A stretch of DNA of 64,000 nucleotides from an uncultured Prevotellaceae bacterium (GTDB lineage: Bacteria; Bacteroidota; Bacteroidia; Bacteroidales; Bacteroidaceae): the NCBI GenBank assembly GCA_902784615.1, contig CACZVN010000004.1:1-64000 (forward strand), in the 5' to 3' direction. Both the position numbers and the translations under genes were made by a program. The notes under the pieces are model-generated. The model searched no databases. It worked only from the letters and a program-made list of their open reading frames with translations, and was not told the DNA's origin. How positions within the stretch are numbered: position 1 is the stretch's first letter; the number at the start of each line of letters is the position of its first letter. This document shows, piece after piece, positions 7,596 through 16,335 of the stretch.

Positions 7596-8906
7596 ATGAA
7601 AAGAATACAACTGTTGACACTTGCTATTGGCTTGACGATGGCCGTGCAGGCACAGAAAGCACCCGTGTTTGAGACTTCCGCCAAGGACGAGATTGCTGCT
7701 AACCATTATTTGGCAGGCAGTAACTATTTGGACTACGACCGTCAGTTATCCACGAAACCACTGACGCCTAGTCCGAAAGGCTATGAGCCTTTCTATATGA
7801 GCCACTACGGCCGCCACGGCTCGCGCTGGCTAATCTGGGAGGGCGACTACACGCTGCCCATCCGTGCCCTGAAAAGTGCTCATGAGAACGGCAAACTGAC
7901 GGAAGTGGGCGAGGAGACGCTCCAGAAACTGGAAGCCATCTTCTCGACGACCGAGAAACGCCTGGGTGACCTGACGACCGTCGGTGAGCGCCAGCACCAT
8001 GGCATTGGCAAGCGCATGGCTCAGAACTTCCCTGAGATCTTCAAGACAAAGAATCTGAAGATCGATGCCCGCAGCACCGTGGTCATCCGCTGTATCCTCT
8101 CGATGATCGCCGAGTGCGAGGAACTGGCTGCAGCCAACCCCACGGCGCAGATCCACAACGATGTCAGTGAGTCGCTGCAGTACTACCTGAACCAGCCCTG
8201 GGAGGGCATCGTCAAGGAAGAAGGAAAGACGGGCGACAAGGAGTACCACGACGCAGAGGTGAAATACACCCACCCTGAGCGACTGATGAAGGTACTCTTC
8301 AACGACCAGCAATGGGTCTATAACAACGTGATGGCAGGCGACCTGATGCGCCGTCTCTTCGACGTGGCCACCAATATGCAGAGCCACGACACGGACATCG
8401 AACTGCTGTCGCTCTTCACCGATGAGGAACTCTACGACCAGTGGCGCATCCGTAATGTCGGCTGGTATCTGGACTATGGTGCCTCGCCCGTCTCGGGCAC
8501 GAAGATGCCGTTCAGCCAGTTGAACCTCCTGAAGAACATCATCGAGACCGCCGACACCGTCACACAGACACAGGCCACCCTGCGCTTCGGCCATGAGGTA
8601 TGCGTGATGCCGCTGGCCTGTCTGCTGGAACTCGACAACTGCGGCATGGCCGTCGAGAATCTCGACGAACTGGATACCTATTGGCGCAACTACCGCATCT
8701 TCCCCATGGCCTGTAACATCCAACTGGTGTTCTACCGTCCGAAGAAGGGGAAGGAGGGGGATATCCTCGTGAAGGCCCTGCTGAACGAGCGCGAGGCCTA
8801 TATGCCTGCCAGTACCGACCAATGGCCCTACTACAAGTGGAAGGACTTGCGTGAATATTATCTCAACAAAATCGCTGCCTTCGAACAGGAGGCAGCGACT
8901 AAGTAG
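7596..8906 (+). CDS. Secreted histidine-type (branch 2) phosphatase, MINPP/phytase-like
   Basis: A 436-residue exported protein with signal peptide MKRIQLLTLAIGLTMAVQAQ. The catalytic RHGSR motif is at residues 73-77 (His74 would be phosphorylated). The C-terminal acid motif is in RFGHEVCVMPL, where His-Glu takes the place of the His-Asp of classical acid phosphatases; inositol-polyphosphate phosphatases also use a Glu-type motif (HAE). A phosphate-ester hydrolase of the periplasm or surface, possibly acting on phytate or other sugar/inositol phosphates, is the best guess. It is monocistronic with its own promoter. Substrate is not determined by sequence alone. Confidence 0.83.
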   Translation: MKRIQLLTLAIGLTMAVQAQKAPVFETSAKDEIAANHYLAGSNYLDYDRQLSTKPLTPSPKGYEPFYMSHYGRHGSRWLIWEGDYTLPIRALKSAHENGKLTEVGEETLQKLEAIFSTTEKRLGDLTTVGERQHHGIGKRMAQNFPEIFKTKNLKIDARSTVVIRCILSMIAECEELAAANPTAQIHNDVSESLQYYLNQPWEGIVKEEGKTGDKEYHDAEVKYTHPERLMKVLFNDQQWVYNNVMAGDLMRRLFDVATNMQSHDTDIELLSLFTDEELYDQWRIRNVGWYLDYGASPVSGTKMPFSQLNLLKNIIETADTVTQTQATLRFGHEVCVMPLACLLELDNCGMAVENLDELDTYWRNYRIFPMACNIQLVFYRPKKGKEGDILVKALLNEREAYMPASTDQWPYYKWKDLREYYLNKIAAFEQEAATK

Positions 8907-8932
8907 ATTTCCAAGATGTCTAAGATGACGGC

Positions 8933-9748
8933 TTAGTTGATCTTCGACGTCATCGGGCTCCGCACGCCCTTATAATTCTTTAGGTACGCCTTGGCTGATC
9001 CGAAACTCAGGAACAGGTCGAGGCGTACTGGTATGTGGTTCTGGTCGTCGGTGATGTAGAAGCGGATCAGTTCGTGGCTCTTGTTGTCCTCCCACTCGTA
9101 GAATGAGAAGACCAGACAGCGGAACTTCTCCTTGGTGTCGCTCACCTTGAAGTTCTCTTTTCCACGGTATTCCAGCCAAGAGTTGCTCAGATGACGCGCA
9201 TCACTGATAGGCATGCGGATAATGTCGCCTTTCTTCATCGTTGAGGCATCGAAATTGCGGGCACGGAGGAAGATCGACATCATGTCGTAGATGCAGGCCT
9301 TGTATTCCGAGGTCTTCCAGTGCTCCTCACCGTCGGCATCGATACGGTGCTTCTTCAGTTTGCTGTAGCCGTGGGGATAACTGTACCAGATCTCATCCAC
9401 GTAGTATCTCTCTCCCTCGCGGGCTCCCTTGCGGAAGTAGAGGGGCGACATGTCGGGGTTACAGTACGACAGCAACGTGTCGCGCATCGTAAAGTATTTG
9501 TCGAGTTTGTCGTTACCACGTGTGATGAGGTAAGATTTCCAAGCATCCTTCCCCTCGAACTTGGTCATTTTCGTGTCCATAGAAGCTGAGCCCACCTTTA
9601 CCCAGATAAACTTCCAGTTGAAGTAGAGGTCGTAGTTCAGCGACTCGCCCGACTTGAAGGCTGTATTCTCAATGCCACACTGGGACTGGGCCAGAGATGA
9701 CATGGCAAAGCCACACATCACGCATATTAAACATAGAATTCTTTTCAT
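8933..9748 (-). CDS. DUF3108 family exported protein
   Basis: A 271-residue protein with signal peptide MKRILCLICVMCGFAMSSLAQ and the DUF3108 pattern: GESLNYDLYFNWKFIWVKVGSA, then DTLLSYCNPDMSPLYFRKGAREG, and GDIIRMPISD with KFRCLVFSF. The family is predicted to form a periplasmic beta-rich fold; no biochemical role is established. It is the last gene of a three-gene operon (GH3-like, Ig-like lipoprotein, this gene), overlapping the previous one by an ATGA. An envelope role is inferred. Confidence 0.82.
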   Translation of the reverse strand: MKRILCLICVMCGFAMSSLAQSQCGIENTAFKSGESLNYDLYFNWKFIWVKVGSASMDTKMTKFEGKDAWKSYLITRGNDKLDKYFTMRDTLLSYCNPDMSPLYFRKGAREGERYYVDEIWYSYPHGYSKLKKHRIDADGEEHWKTSEYKACIYDMMSIFLRARNFDASTMKKGDIIRMPISDARHLSNSWLEYRGKENFKVSDTKEKFRCLVFSFYEWEDNKSHELIRFYITDDQNHIPVRLDLFLSFGSAKAYLKNYKGVRSPMTSKIN

Positions 9749-11742
9749 TTCTTCTTGATATTTATCTTATCCTTGTTGTATTCAATACCTAAATCCTGGG
9801 CTCGTTTGGCATTGCGGTTCTGGAGTTTCTTCTTGTTGCCTCCCTTCTGTTTCAACAGAGCCGTTGGCTTCTGCTTATAACGTAGGGTGCCAGTAAGATC
9901 CCACGATTGGGTGACGTCCCACTTCTCTTTGCACTCGATCTCGCGGTTATAGTAATAGACGTCCTCCGGCTGCAGATCGGCATCGTAGTCACCCGTATCC
10001 CAGATGCCATTGTCGTTTGCATCTACAAAGGCCCTGACATAGTATTTCGCGGGAATGATATAGTCGAAATGGGCAGTACTGCCCTTGGCCAGCACTTCCT
10101 TTATCACATTGCCTGAAGAATTGAGCAACTGAACCCTTAGTGGCAGGGTGTCGGTGATCCCGCTGAGGTTGAGGGTCAGGGTGCTGTACTCATCCAGCGT
10201 CTTCACCTTGATACCCTGTTTGAAGGGATCTGATACCAGACCGTGGATATCCTCGAAGGCTGCCGAGTCGATCTCCAGACTGTACTCTATGCCTGGCTGC
10301 CATTCTGCCAGAATCTCAAACTGGCGTAACTTATGCGGCACGGTCTGGAACGTAAAAGGTGCCTCGTACCATACCGAGTCGATCATGGAGTAGAGGTGGA
10401 CAGCCGCCGTGTCGTAACGCAGCAGGGGCTTGGGCATCTCAATAGTGATCTTCTTGTCAGGATCCATCTTCGTGGGGATGTTATAGTTTGGCTTCAGCGG
10501 AGTCACAGGATAGATGGAGTCGTATTTCTCATCGCGCTTTTTCTTTTTCTCCTGCTCTTTCTGCCATGTCTCTATCTCTTTAGCCTTCTCCTTCTGTCGT
10601 TTCTCGTACGACACCTTCGCCAAAATCTCCACGGCCGAGTCTGTCTGAAGGACCAGATTCCCTAAGGTGTCAGTCATCATGTAACTGATATCCATTCGGA
10701 GCGTATCCTGATTGACGAGTGTCGTGTCGCGCAGCCAGTAGTGGATGGTGTCACGCTTCTCCGTGGCTTCGATGACGAAAGCACTGTCGGCTTCGAAGTT
10801 CAGACCCTTGATGACTGGCAGGAGGGAGTCGCCACAACTGAAGAACAAACTGAACTTCTCTGCGTCCTTACGCTCTGATTTTACCAGATAGCGCTCCGTC
10901 GGGGTATGGGTGAAAGCCAGGAGGATAATGTCATCGGGCAGAAAATGGGTATAGGGTGTCTGCCTGAGGGCGTCAATGTGCAGGGAGTCGCGCCAGATGG
11001 TGTCGATCCTGACATCTGGCTTGGAGCCAGGGACGAAGGTGTCGTGGTTATAGGCGATCATTTCACTTCTCTGTGAGAAACGGAAGTCACCGTCCATCTC
11101 CTGCAGGGCGAAGGCCCTGTAAGTGCCAGGGGCAACGCCCCTAATAATGAAATGGCCGTTATCGTCAGTGCGGGAGATGCGCATCATAGGCTTGGTCTTG
11201 AAGGCTGAGTCGGCCAGGTCGTCGTACAGTCCCACGGAGATGCCCTTGACGGGTTCCAGGTTACTGGCGTCGAGTACGTATCCTGCCACTTCCATCGTGT
11301 CAATCTGCTCCCCCGTTGAGAAACTAAAGGTATAACTTCCCATGGGGTTATTTTCGTTATTGTCGCTGATGGCATCACCGAAGTCGATGGTATAGGTGGT
11401 GTTCTCCTTCAGTGAGTCCTGCAGTTCCACGATAATCTTCTTGCCAGCAGCTTTGATCTCTGGCGCCTCTAATTGTGGCGGGGAGACGATGACCTTGTTG
11501 GTGGCATCTTCCAGTTTGATGTATTCGTTAAAAAGGATCGTGATCTTCTTGGCCTTGACGTTAGTCGATTGTTCTGCCGGCTCACTGCCGATGACCACGG
11601 GAGGATCGTCGTCGTACCATCCGCCGTCAGGGGAGCCCATCCGCGCACAGGCCACGAAAAGTAAGAAGGTTAGAAGGTAGAAAGGTAAAAAGAGACCTTT
11701 ACCTTTCGCTTTTTCCTTGATGATACTGAATATACCTTTCAT
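9745..11742 (-). CDS. Large Ig-like (Big_5/SbsA-type) domain lipoprotein
   Basis: A 665-residue exported protein with an uncommonly long N-terminus. The hydrophobic segment LFLPFYLLTFLLFVAC ends at probable lipid-modified Cys32. An Ig-like Big_5 domain follows (about 45-135; DDPPVVIGSEPAEQSTNVKAK through NPMGSYTFSFSTG), then a CarboxypepD_reg-like segment (about 150-215; GYVLDASNLEPVKGISVGLYDD, GTYRAFALQEMDGD). A charged stretch near 385-400 (KEQEKKKKRDEKYD) separates it from further beta-rich sequence, and the basic tail is rich in Lys. It sits between GH3-like and DUF3108 genes, four bases apart on one side and overlapping on the other. A cell-envelope structural or assembly role is likely but unproven. 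Confidence 0.8.
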   Translation of the reverse strand: MKGIFSIIKEKAKGKGLFLPFYLLTFLLFVACARMGSPDGGWYDDDPPVVIGSEPAEQSTNVKAKKITILFNEYIKLEDATNKVIVSPPQLEAPEIKAAGKKIIVELQDSLKENTTYTIDFGDAISDNNENNPMGSYTFSFSTGEQIDTMEVAGYVLDASNLEPVKGISVGLYDDLADSAFKTKPMMRISRTDDNGHFIIRGVAPGTYRAFALQEMDGDFRFSQRSEMIAYNHDTFVPGSKPDVRIDTIWRDSLHIDALRQTPYTHFLPDDIILLAFTHTPTERYLVKSERKDAEKFSLFFSCGDSLLPVIKGLNFEADSAFVIEATEKRDTIHYWLRDTTLVNQDTLRMDISYMMTDTLGNLVLQTDSAVEILAKVSYEKRQKEKAKEIETWQKEQEKKKKRDEKYDSIYPVTPLKPNYNIPTKMDPDKKITIEMPKPLLRYDTAAVHLYSMIDSVWYEAPFTFQTVPHKLRQFEILAEWQPGIEYSLEIDSAAFEDIHGLVSDPFKQGIKVKTLDEYSTLTLNLSGITDTLPLRVQLLNSSGNVIKEVLAKGSTAHFDYIIPAKYYVRAFVDANDNGIWDTGDYDADLQPEDVYYYNREIECKEKWDVTQSWDLTGTLRYKQKPTALLKQKGGNKKKLQNRNAKRAQDLGIEYNKDKINIKKK

Positions 11743-11745
11743 TCC

Positions 11746-13260
11746 TTACTCTTCTTTCTTTTGCAAAGCCAATAGTTGTTCGATGGTCTCGCGGGAATTG
11801 CTCAGGCGCGGTACCTTGTGCTGCCCGCCGAGTTTGCCACGCAGTTTCAACCAGTCGTTGAAGAGGTTTGGCCGTACCTCGACGATCTCCAAGTGTTGGA
11901 GCGTGATGTCCTTATAACGTTTCGCCTCGTAGTCGCTGTTGATCTCTTGCAGGCGTCTGTCAAGCAGCTCGGCAAACTGTTGGAGGTTTGCGGGACGCTT
12001 GGAGAACTCGATGAGCCACTGGTGACGGCACTTCGCCTTCTCGTCCATGAACACGGGGGCAGCCGTATATTCCAGTACCTCGGCACCCGTCTGCTCACAG
12101 GCGTAGGCCAGTCCCTGTTCGGCGTTATCGACGATCAACTCCTCACCGAAGGCATTAATGAAGTGCTTCGTACGTCCGCTGATAATGAACTTATAGGGGT
12201 TTGTGGAAGTGAACTGGACGGTGTCACCGATCTCATAGCGCCAGAGACCGCACGAGGTGGAGATCACCATTGCGTAGTTCTTGCCTGTCTCCACTGCCCA
12301 GAGGGGTACGGGGTCGCCACCCTCCATCGGGATAAATTCATAGAACACCCCGTAGTCGAGCATCAGCAGCATCGCCTTGTCGTCAGGATCGTCCTGGATG
12401 CCGAAGAAACCCTCGCTGGCATTATAGGTCTCCATATAGTGCATATTAGGCGAGGTGATCAGGCGCTTGTACTGTTCACGGTAGGGCGTGAAGGCCACAC
12501 CACCGTGGAAGAAAACCTCAATATTGGGCCACACCTCCTCCAGATGCGTCTTGCCCGTGAGTTCCATCATACAGGTGAGCACGGAGAGCATCCATGAGGG
12601 CACACCGGAGATGTTGGTGACGTTCTTATTCATGGCCTCTTCGGCTATCCGTTCGCGCTTCACCTCGAAGTCGGAGAGCAGAGCCGTCTGTTTCTTCGGC
12701 ACACGGACGAAATTCACCAGGGGATTGATGTTCTCAATCAGGATAGCACTGAGGTCACCTACCAGTGAGTCCTTCAGGTTATAGTTCGGTGCATGGCTGC
12801 CACCGAGGATGAGGCCCTTGCCGTCGAACATCCTCGACTTGGGATTGTTCCGCAGATAGAGGGCAACGGAGTCACGGCCTCCGGCATAATGGATCTTCTG
12901 CAGACCCTCAGGACTGACGGGGATAAACTTTGACTTGTCGTTAGTGGTGCCCGATGACTTCGCATACCACTTCACTTTGCCGGGCCAGAGGATATCCGCC
13001 TCGCCATGACGCATACGGTCGATATCACCCTTCAGTTCTTCGTAGGTATTGACAGGCACCTGACTGATAAAATCGTCGTAACCCTTGATATTGCTAAAGG
13101 CGTGGTTACGTCCGAATTCCGTATTACCGGCTGTCTCAATCAAATGACTAAGTACAGCCCGCTGTAAGACTTCGCCCTCATGCTGGTACTTTTCCAAGGC
13201 ACGTTGGCGGGGTACGAATAGTTTTCCAACAAATTGAGTCAGACTCATTTCTTTGCGCAA
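11746..13260 (-). CDS. GH3-family acyl-adenylating/amide synthetase-like protein
   Basis: A 504-residue cytoplasmic protein of the GH3 superfamily (ANL-type adenylating fold). Landmarks are the N-terminal SGTTNDKSKFIPVS (the ATP-binding motif WYAKSSGTTNDKSK), YNASEGFFGIQDD (the second nucleotide-binding loop, about 275-290) and LWRYEIGDTVQF (about 340). Plant GH3 enzymes join amino acids to jasmonate or auxin; bacterial members have unknown acyl and amine substrates. It leads the operon with the Ig-like and DUF3108 genes. The promoter is about 10 nt upstream. Family assignment is firm; the reaction is inferred. Confidence 0.87.
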   Translation of the reverse strand: MRKEMSLTQFVGKLFVPRQRALEKYQHEGEVLQRAVLSHLIETAGNTEFGRNHAFSNIKGYDDFISQVPVNTYEELKGDIDRMRHGEADILWPGKVKWYAKSSGTTNDKSKFIPVSPEGLQKIHYAGGRDSVALYLRNNPKSRMFDGKGLILGGSHAPNYNLKDSLVGDLSAILIENINPLVNFVRVPKKQTALLSDFEVKRERIAEEAMNKNVTNISGVPSWMLSVLTCMMELTGKTHLEEVWPNIEVFFHGGVAFTPYREQYKRLITSPNMHYMETYNASEGFFGIQDDPDDKAMLLMLDYGVFYEFIPMEGGDPVPLWAVETGKNYAMVISTSCGLWRYEIGDTVQFTSTNPYKFIISGRTKHFINAFGEELIVDNAEQGLAYACEQTGAEVLEYTAAPVFMDEKAKCRHQWLIEFSKRPANLQQFAELLDRRLQEINSDYEAKRYKDITLQHLEIVEVRPNLFNDWLKLRGKLGGQHKVPRLSNSRETIEQLLALQKKEE

Positions 13261-13268
13261 TTTTGCTG

Positions 13269-13276
13269 CAAAATTA
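13269..13276 (-). promoter_or_regulatory. -7 promoter element of the GH3 operon
   Basis: Reads TAATTTTG on the minus strand, 8 nt from the ATG, so the leader is extremely short. Confidence 0.6.
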
Positions 13277-13347
13277 CGCTAAACTTTCGTAATAGGGGAA
13301 AAAATTACGATTTTTTTGTATAATAAGGTATAAAGCTGTCTTCCTGT

Positions 13348-13758
13348 TTAAAGCATAGCGAGCGCTTTGTTCTCGGCGTCTTCCATGATCTCACGCTCAC
13401 CAGGACCCTTGTCGTTGATGCCGCAAAGGTGCAGGATGCCATGGATAATCACGCGGTGGAGTTCTTCGTCGTAGGGACGGCCGAACTTGTCGGCATTGGT
13501 GAAGACAGTGTCGAGTGAGATGACGATATCGCCGTTGAGCGTATGCTTCTCCGTATAGTCAAACGTGATGATATCGGTATAATAGTCGTGACCCAGATAT
13601 TCGTTGTTCACCTCTAGGATCTTGTCGTCATTGACGAACAAATAGCCGATTTCACCGATCTTTTTGCCGTATGACTCCACCACACGACGAATCCAGTTGG
13701 ATGTGTCACGTTTCTTGATGTTGGGGAACTTCACCCCCTCTGCCTCGTATGTAATCAT
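13348..13758 (-). CDS. ybeY: Endoribonuclease YbeY (rRNA maturation factor)
   Basis: A 136-residue UPF0054 metalloprotein that acts in 16S rRNA 3' maturation and ribosome quality control. The zinc site HGILHLCGIND provides two His ligands, but the third position of the canonical HGxLHLxGxDH motif is Asp (GIND). I recall this change as common in Bacteroidetes YbeY, so it is probably not a defect. It is the last gene of ruvB-coaD-ybeY, 21 nt after coaD. That spacer holds a GTGAAAAGT-type low-complexity tract. Confidence 0.92.
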   Translation of the reverse strand: MITYEAEGVKFPNIKKRDTSNWIRRVVESYGKKIGEIGYLFVNDDKILEVNNEYLGHDYYTDIITFDYTEKHTLNGDIVISLDTVFTNADKFGRPYDEELHRVIIHGILHLCGINDKGPGEREIMEDAENKALAML

Positions 13759-13779
13759 CTGCTTTTCACTTTTTACTCT

Positions 13780-14229
13780 TCACTTCCTTTTCGGCAGAAA
13801 AGGACTGACATCAACGCCGAAGTGCGACAGTTCGCGCAGGGCACTCGATGACACGCTGGCCAGTTCTGGTTCCGTATAGAGCAGGATGGTCTCGATGCCT
13901 CCGAGTTTGCGGTTAAAGTCCGCCTGCCACTGCTCATACTCGAAATCGCTCACGGTACGCACGCCTTTCACGATGAATTGGGCATTTTCCGCCTTGGCAA
14001 AGTCCATTGCCAGTCCGTGGTATGGCTTTACCTCAATGCGCTTGTCGTCGGCATAGAGGTCACGGATGGCCTGCATCCGCTCTTCGGCAGGACGCATGTT
14101 CGGCTTATGCACATTGTCTCCCACCACCCCGATGACCAGACGGTCGAACAGTGGCAAGGCACGGCGCACGATACTGTCGTGGCCGATGGTAAACGGGTCG
14201 AAACTCCCGACGAATATTCCTGTTCTCAT
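13780..14229 (-). CDS. coaD: Phosphopantetheine adenylyltransferase CoaD
   Basis: A 149-residue nucleotidyltransferase of normal length, catalysing the penultimate step of coenzyme A synthesis (4'-phosphopantetheine + ATP to dephospho-CoA). Motif [13 protein letters not shown] near the N-terminus holds the (T/H)xGH signature. The C-terminus [24 protein letters not shown] is also typical. It overlaps the end of ruvB by 4 nt. The earlier CoA pathway genes lie at 49.5-53.6 kb in this window. Confidence 0.95.
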   Translation of the reverse strand: MRTGIFVGSFDPFTIGHDSIVRRALPLFDRLVIGVVGDNVHKPNMRPAEERMQAIRDLYADDKRIEVKPYHGLAMDFAKAENAQFIVKGVRTVSDFEYEQWQADFNRKLGGIETILLYTEPELASVSSSALRELSHFGVDVSPFLPKRK

Positions 14230-15266
14230 GAGTCAAATAGGTTTGGTTCCATGATATTGCCGCCATAGGGGTTGCGGCCGAAATGCTTATAGGCCAGTTC
14301 CGTGACCATACGACCACGGGGCGTGCGCTTGATAAAGCCCTCCATGATCAGGAAGGGCTCATAGACCTCCTCGACGGTGCCCGCATCCTCGCCGACGGCA
14401 GTAGCAATGGTGGTGATACCCACAGGACCGCCCTTGAACTTGTCGATGATCGTCAGTAGGATTTTATTGTCGATTTCATCGAGACCATACTGGTCGATGT
14501 TCAGGGCCGTCAGGGCGATTCTCGTGATCTTCGTGTCAATGCTGCCGTCACCCTTTACCTGAGCGAAGTCGCGCACGCGGCGCAACAGGGCGTTGGCAAT
14601 ACGGGGCGTACCGCGTGAGCGACCTGCGATCTCCAAGGCCGCATCCTCCGTGATGGGCACGCCGAGGATGCTTGCCGAACGCTCGATGATGGCCTGCAAC
14701 GTCTCGGGTTCATAATACTCCAAGTGCATATTGATGCCGAAGCGGGCACGGAGGGGAGCCGTCAGCAGACCACTGCGGGTGGTAGCTCCCACCAGTGTAA
14801 AGGGATTCAAGTCTATCTGGATACTTCTTGCCGAAGGACCCTTATCGATCATGATGTCGATGCGGTAGTCCTCCATCGCGGAATAGAGGTATTCCTCTAC
14901 GACGGGTGACAGACGGTGGATTTCATCGATAAACAAGACATCGTTCTTTTCCAGCGAGGTAAGGATGCCTGCCAGATCTCCAGGCTTGTCGAGCACAGGG
15001 CCAGAGGTGATCTTAAAGCCCACACCGAGTTCGTTGGCGATGATATTTGAGAGCGTGGTCTTGCCCAGTCCGGGAGGACCATGCAACAGCGTATGGTCGA
15101 GGGGCTCGCCACGGTATTTGGCGGCCTCGACGAACACCTCGAGATTCTCCACCACCTTCTTCTGTCCGCAGAAATCACGGAAACTCAGAGGGCGCAGCGC
15201 GTTCTCAAAGTCCTTCTCACCTTGGGAGAACCGTTCTTCGCGTATGTCAAAATCTTCGTCTATCAT
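14226..15266 (-). CDS. ruvB: Holliday junction branch-migration helicase RuvB
   Basis: A 346-residue AAA+ motor of the RuvAB complex that drives branch migration of Holliday junctions. Walker [10 protein letters not shown] is at 63-71, Walker B LFIDEIHR near 111-118. The conserved [18 protein letters not shown] segment contains the sensor and arginine-finger region. The C-terminal winged helix ([33 protein letters not shown]) is complete. First gene of an operon with coaD and ybeY. Confidence 0.97.
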   Translation of the reverse strand: MIDEDFDIREERFSQGEKDFENALRPLSFRDFCGQKKVVENLEVFVEAAKYRGEPLDHTLLHGPPGLGKTTLSNIIANELGVGFKITSGPVLDKPGDLAGILTSLEKNDVLFIDEIHRLSPVVEEYLYSAMEDYRIDIMIDKGPSARSIQIDLNPFTLVGATTRSGLLTAPLRARFGINMHLEYYEPETLQAIIERSASILGVPITEDAALEIAGRSRGTPRIANALLRRVRDFAQVKGDGSIDTKITRIALTALNIDQYGLDEIDNKILLTIIDKFKGGPVGITTIATAVGEDAGTVEEVYEPFLIMEGFIKRTPRGRMVTELAYKHFGRNPYGGNIMEPNLFDS

Positions 15267-15288
15267 GCTGATTTTTCCCTATCGGTTG

Positions 15289-15317
15289 CAAAAGTACGAA
15301 ATAAATTTGTAATTTTG
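15289..15317. promoter_or_regulatory. Divergent promoters for ruvB and the symporter gene
   Basis: On the minus strand 15289-15296 reads TACTTTTG (ruvB side). On the plus strand 15310-15317 reads TAATTTTG (symporter side). The two -7 elements are 13 bp apart, so the promoters overlap back to back. Confidence 0.65.
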
Positions 15318-15345
15318 CCCGCTGAATCGAAAAAAACTGTAAGAG

Positions 15346-16326
15346 ATGCTTAAGATATTGCAACAGACGAGCCGTTGGCTGGCTTCTAACGCCTCGCTTT
15401 TCATCATTGCCATCGCTGTGTTCACCTTCTTCGTGCCTGATACGTTCGGGTGGGTGAGAGGTAACACGCAGACCGTCATCCTTGGTCTGATCATGCTGAC
15501 GATGGGTCTGACGCTGACAACGGAGGATTTTAAAATTCTGGCCCGTCGTCCCCTTGATATCCTGATAGGTGCCTGTGCCCAGTTCTTCATCATGCCTTGC
15601 GTGGCTTGGCTGCTGGTGCGCGTGTTCCATCTGGAACCTGCCCTGGCACTGGGAATCCTGTTGGTGGGCTGTTGTCCTGGAGGTGTGTCGAGCAACATTA
15701 TGTCCTATCTCTGTCATGGCGACGTGGCCTTTTCCGTCGGTATGACCTGTGCCTCTACACTCTTGGCGCCTGTGATGACACCGCTGCTCATGGAACTGAC
15801 GGCAGGAGCGATCATTGAGATCGACACCATCGGTATGTTCCTGAATATCCTGATCGTGACGATTATTCCCGTTGGAATCGGCTGTTTTCTGAATTACACC
15901 TATTCCCACAAACCGAGTTTCCCCACCATCCAGTCGTTGATGCCTGGCTTGAGCGTTATCTGTTTGGCTTGTATCGTCGGCGGTGTCATCTCCACCGTCC
16001 ATGATGCTTTGATTGCCCGTGGACTGTTGCTTTTTGTCTGGACCTTCGCCGTGGTGTTCTGCCACAACTCCTTAGGTTATCTGTTAGGTTGGACGTCGGG
16101 AAAACTGGCGGGCTTCAATACGGCAAAGAAACGTACCATCTCTATTGAGGTGGGCATGCAGAATGCAGGACTGGCCACCGTCTTGGCGAGCACCTTCTTT
16201 GCCGCCCAACCGCTCTCCGTCCTGCCCTGTGCCATCTCCTGTGCATGGCACTCGATCAGCGGTACGATTCTCGCTGGTATCTTCCAGAAATGGGATGAGC
16301 GAAAAGGTGTCAGGCAGAAAGCCTGA
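15346..16326 (+). CDS. Bile acid:sodium symporter (BASS) family transporter
   Basis: A 326-residue integral membrane protein with about nine to ten hydrophobic helices. It carries BASS/SBF hallmarks: LGLIMLTMGLTLTTEDFKIL, QFFIMPCVAWLL, GILLVGCCPGGVSSNIMSYLCHGD and TISIEVGMQNAGLATVLA. Family members move organic anions with Na+; bacterial ones include pantothenate, pyruvate and bile-acid carriers, and substrate cannot be read from sequence. It is monocistronic, and its stop codon lies inside its terminator hairpin. Confidence 0.9.
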   Translation: MLKILQQTSRWLASNASLFIIAIAVFTFFVPDTFGWVRGNTQTVILGLIMLTMGLTLTTEDFKILARRPLDILIGACAQFFIMPCVAWLLVRVFHLEPALALGILLVGCCPGGVSSNIMSYLCHGDVAFSVGMTCASTLLAPVMTPLLMELTAGAIIEIDTIGMFLNILIVTIIPVGIGCFLNYTYSHKPSFPTIQSLMPGLSVICLACIVGGVISTVHDALIARGLLLFVWTFAVVFCHNSLGYLLGWTSGKLAGFNTAKKRTISIEVGMQNAGLATVLASTFFAAQPLSVLPCAISCAWHSISGTILAGIFQKWDERKGVRQKA

Positions 16327-16335
16327 CACCTTTTT
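16302..16335. terminator. Bidirectional terminator between symporter and DUF2207 gene
   Basis: Perfect 14-bp stem AAAAGGTGTCAGGC / GCCTGACACCTTTT around loop AGAAA, with a T tract to 16335. It overlaps the symporter stop codon (16324-16326) and the 3' end of the convergent gene. Confidence 0.92.

Noticed and set aside
7830-8822. 330-codon open frame antisense to the phosphatase gene
   Set aside because: Shadow of the plus-strand gene, with no recognisable domain, signal peptide or promoter.
11776-12597. 273-codon open frame antisense to the GH3-like gene
   Set aside because: Shadow frame; the GH3 protein has clear motifs across the same bases.
15247-16065. 272-codon His/Gln/Arg-rich frame antisense to the symporter
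   Set aside because: Composition is typical of reading membrane-protein DNA backwards; it also runs through the divergent promoter region.
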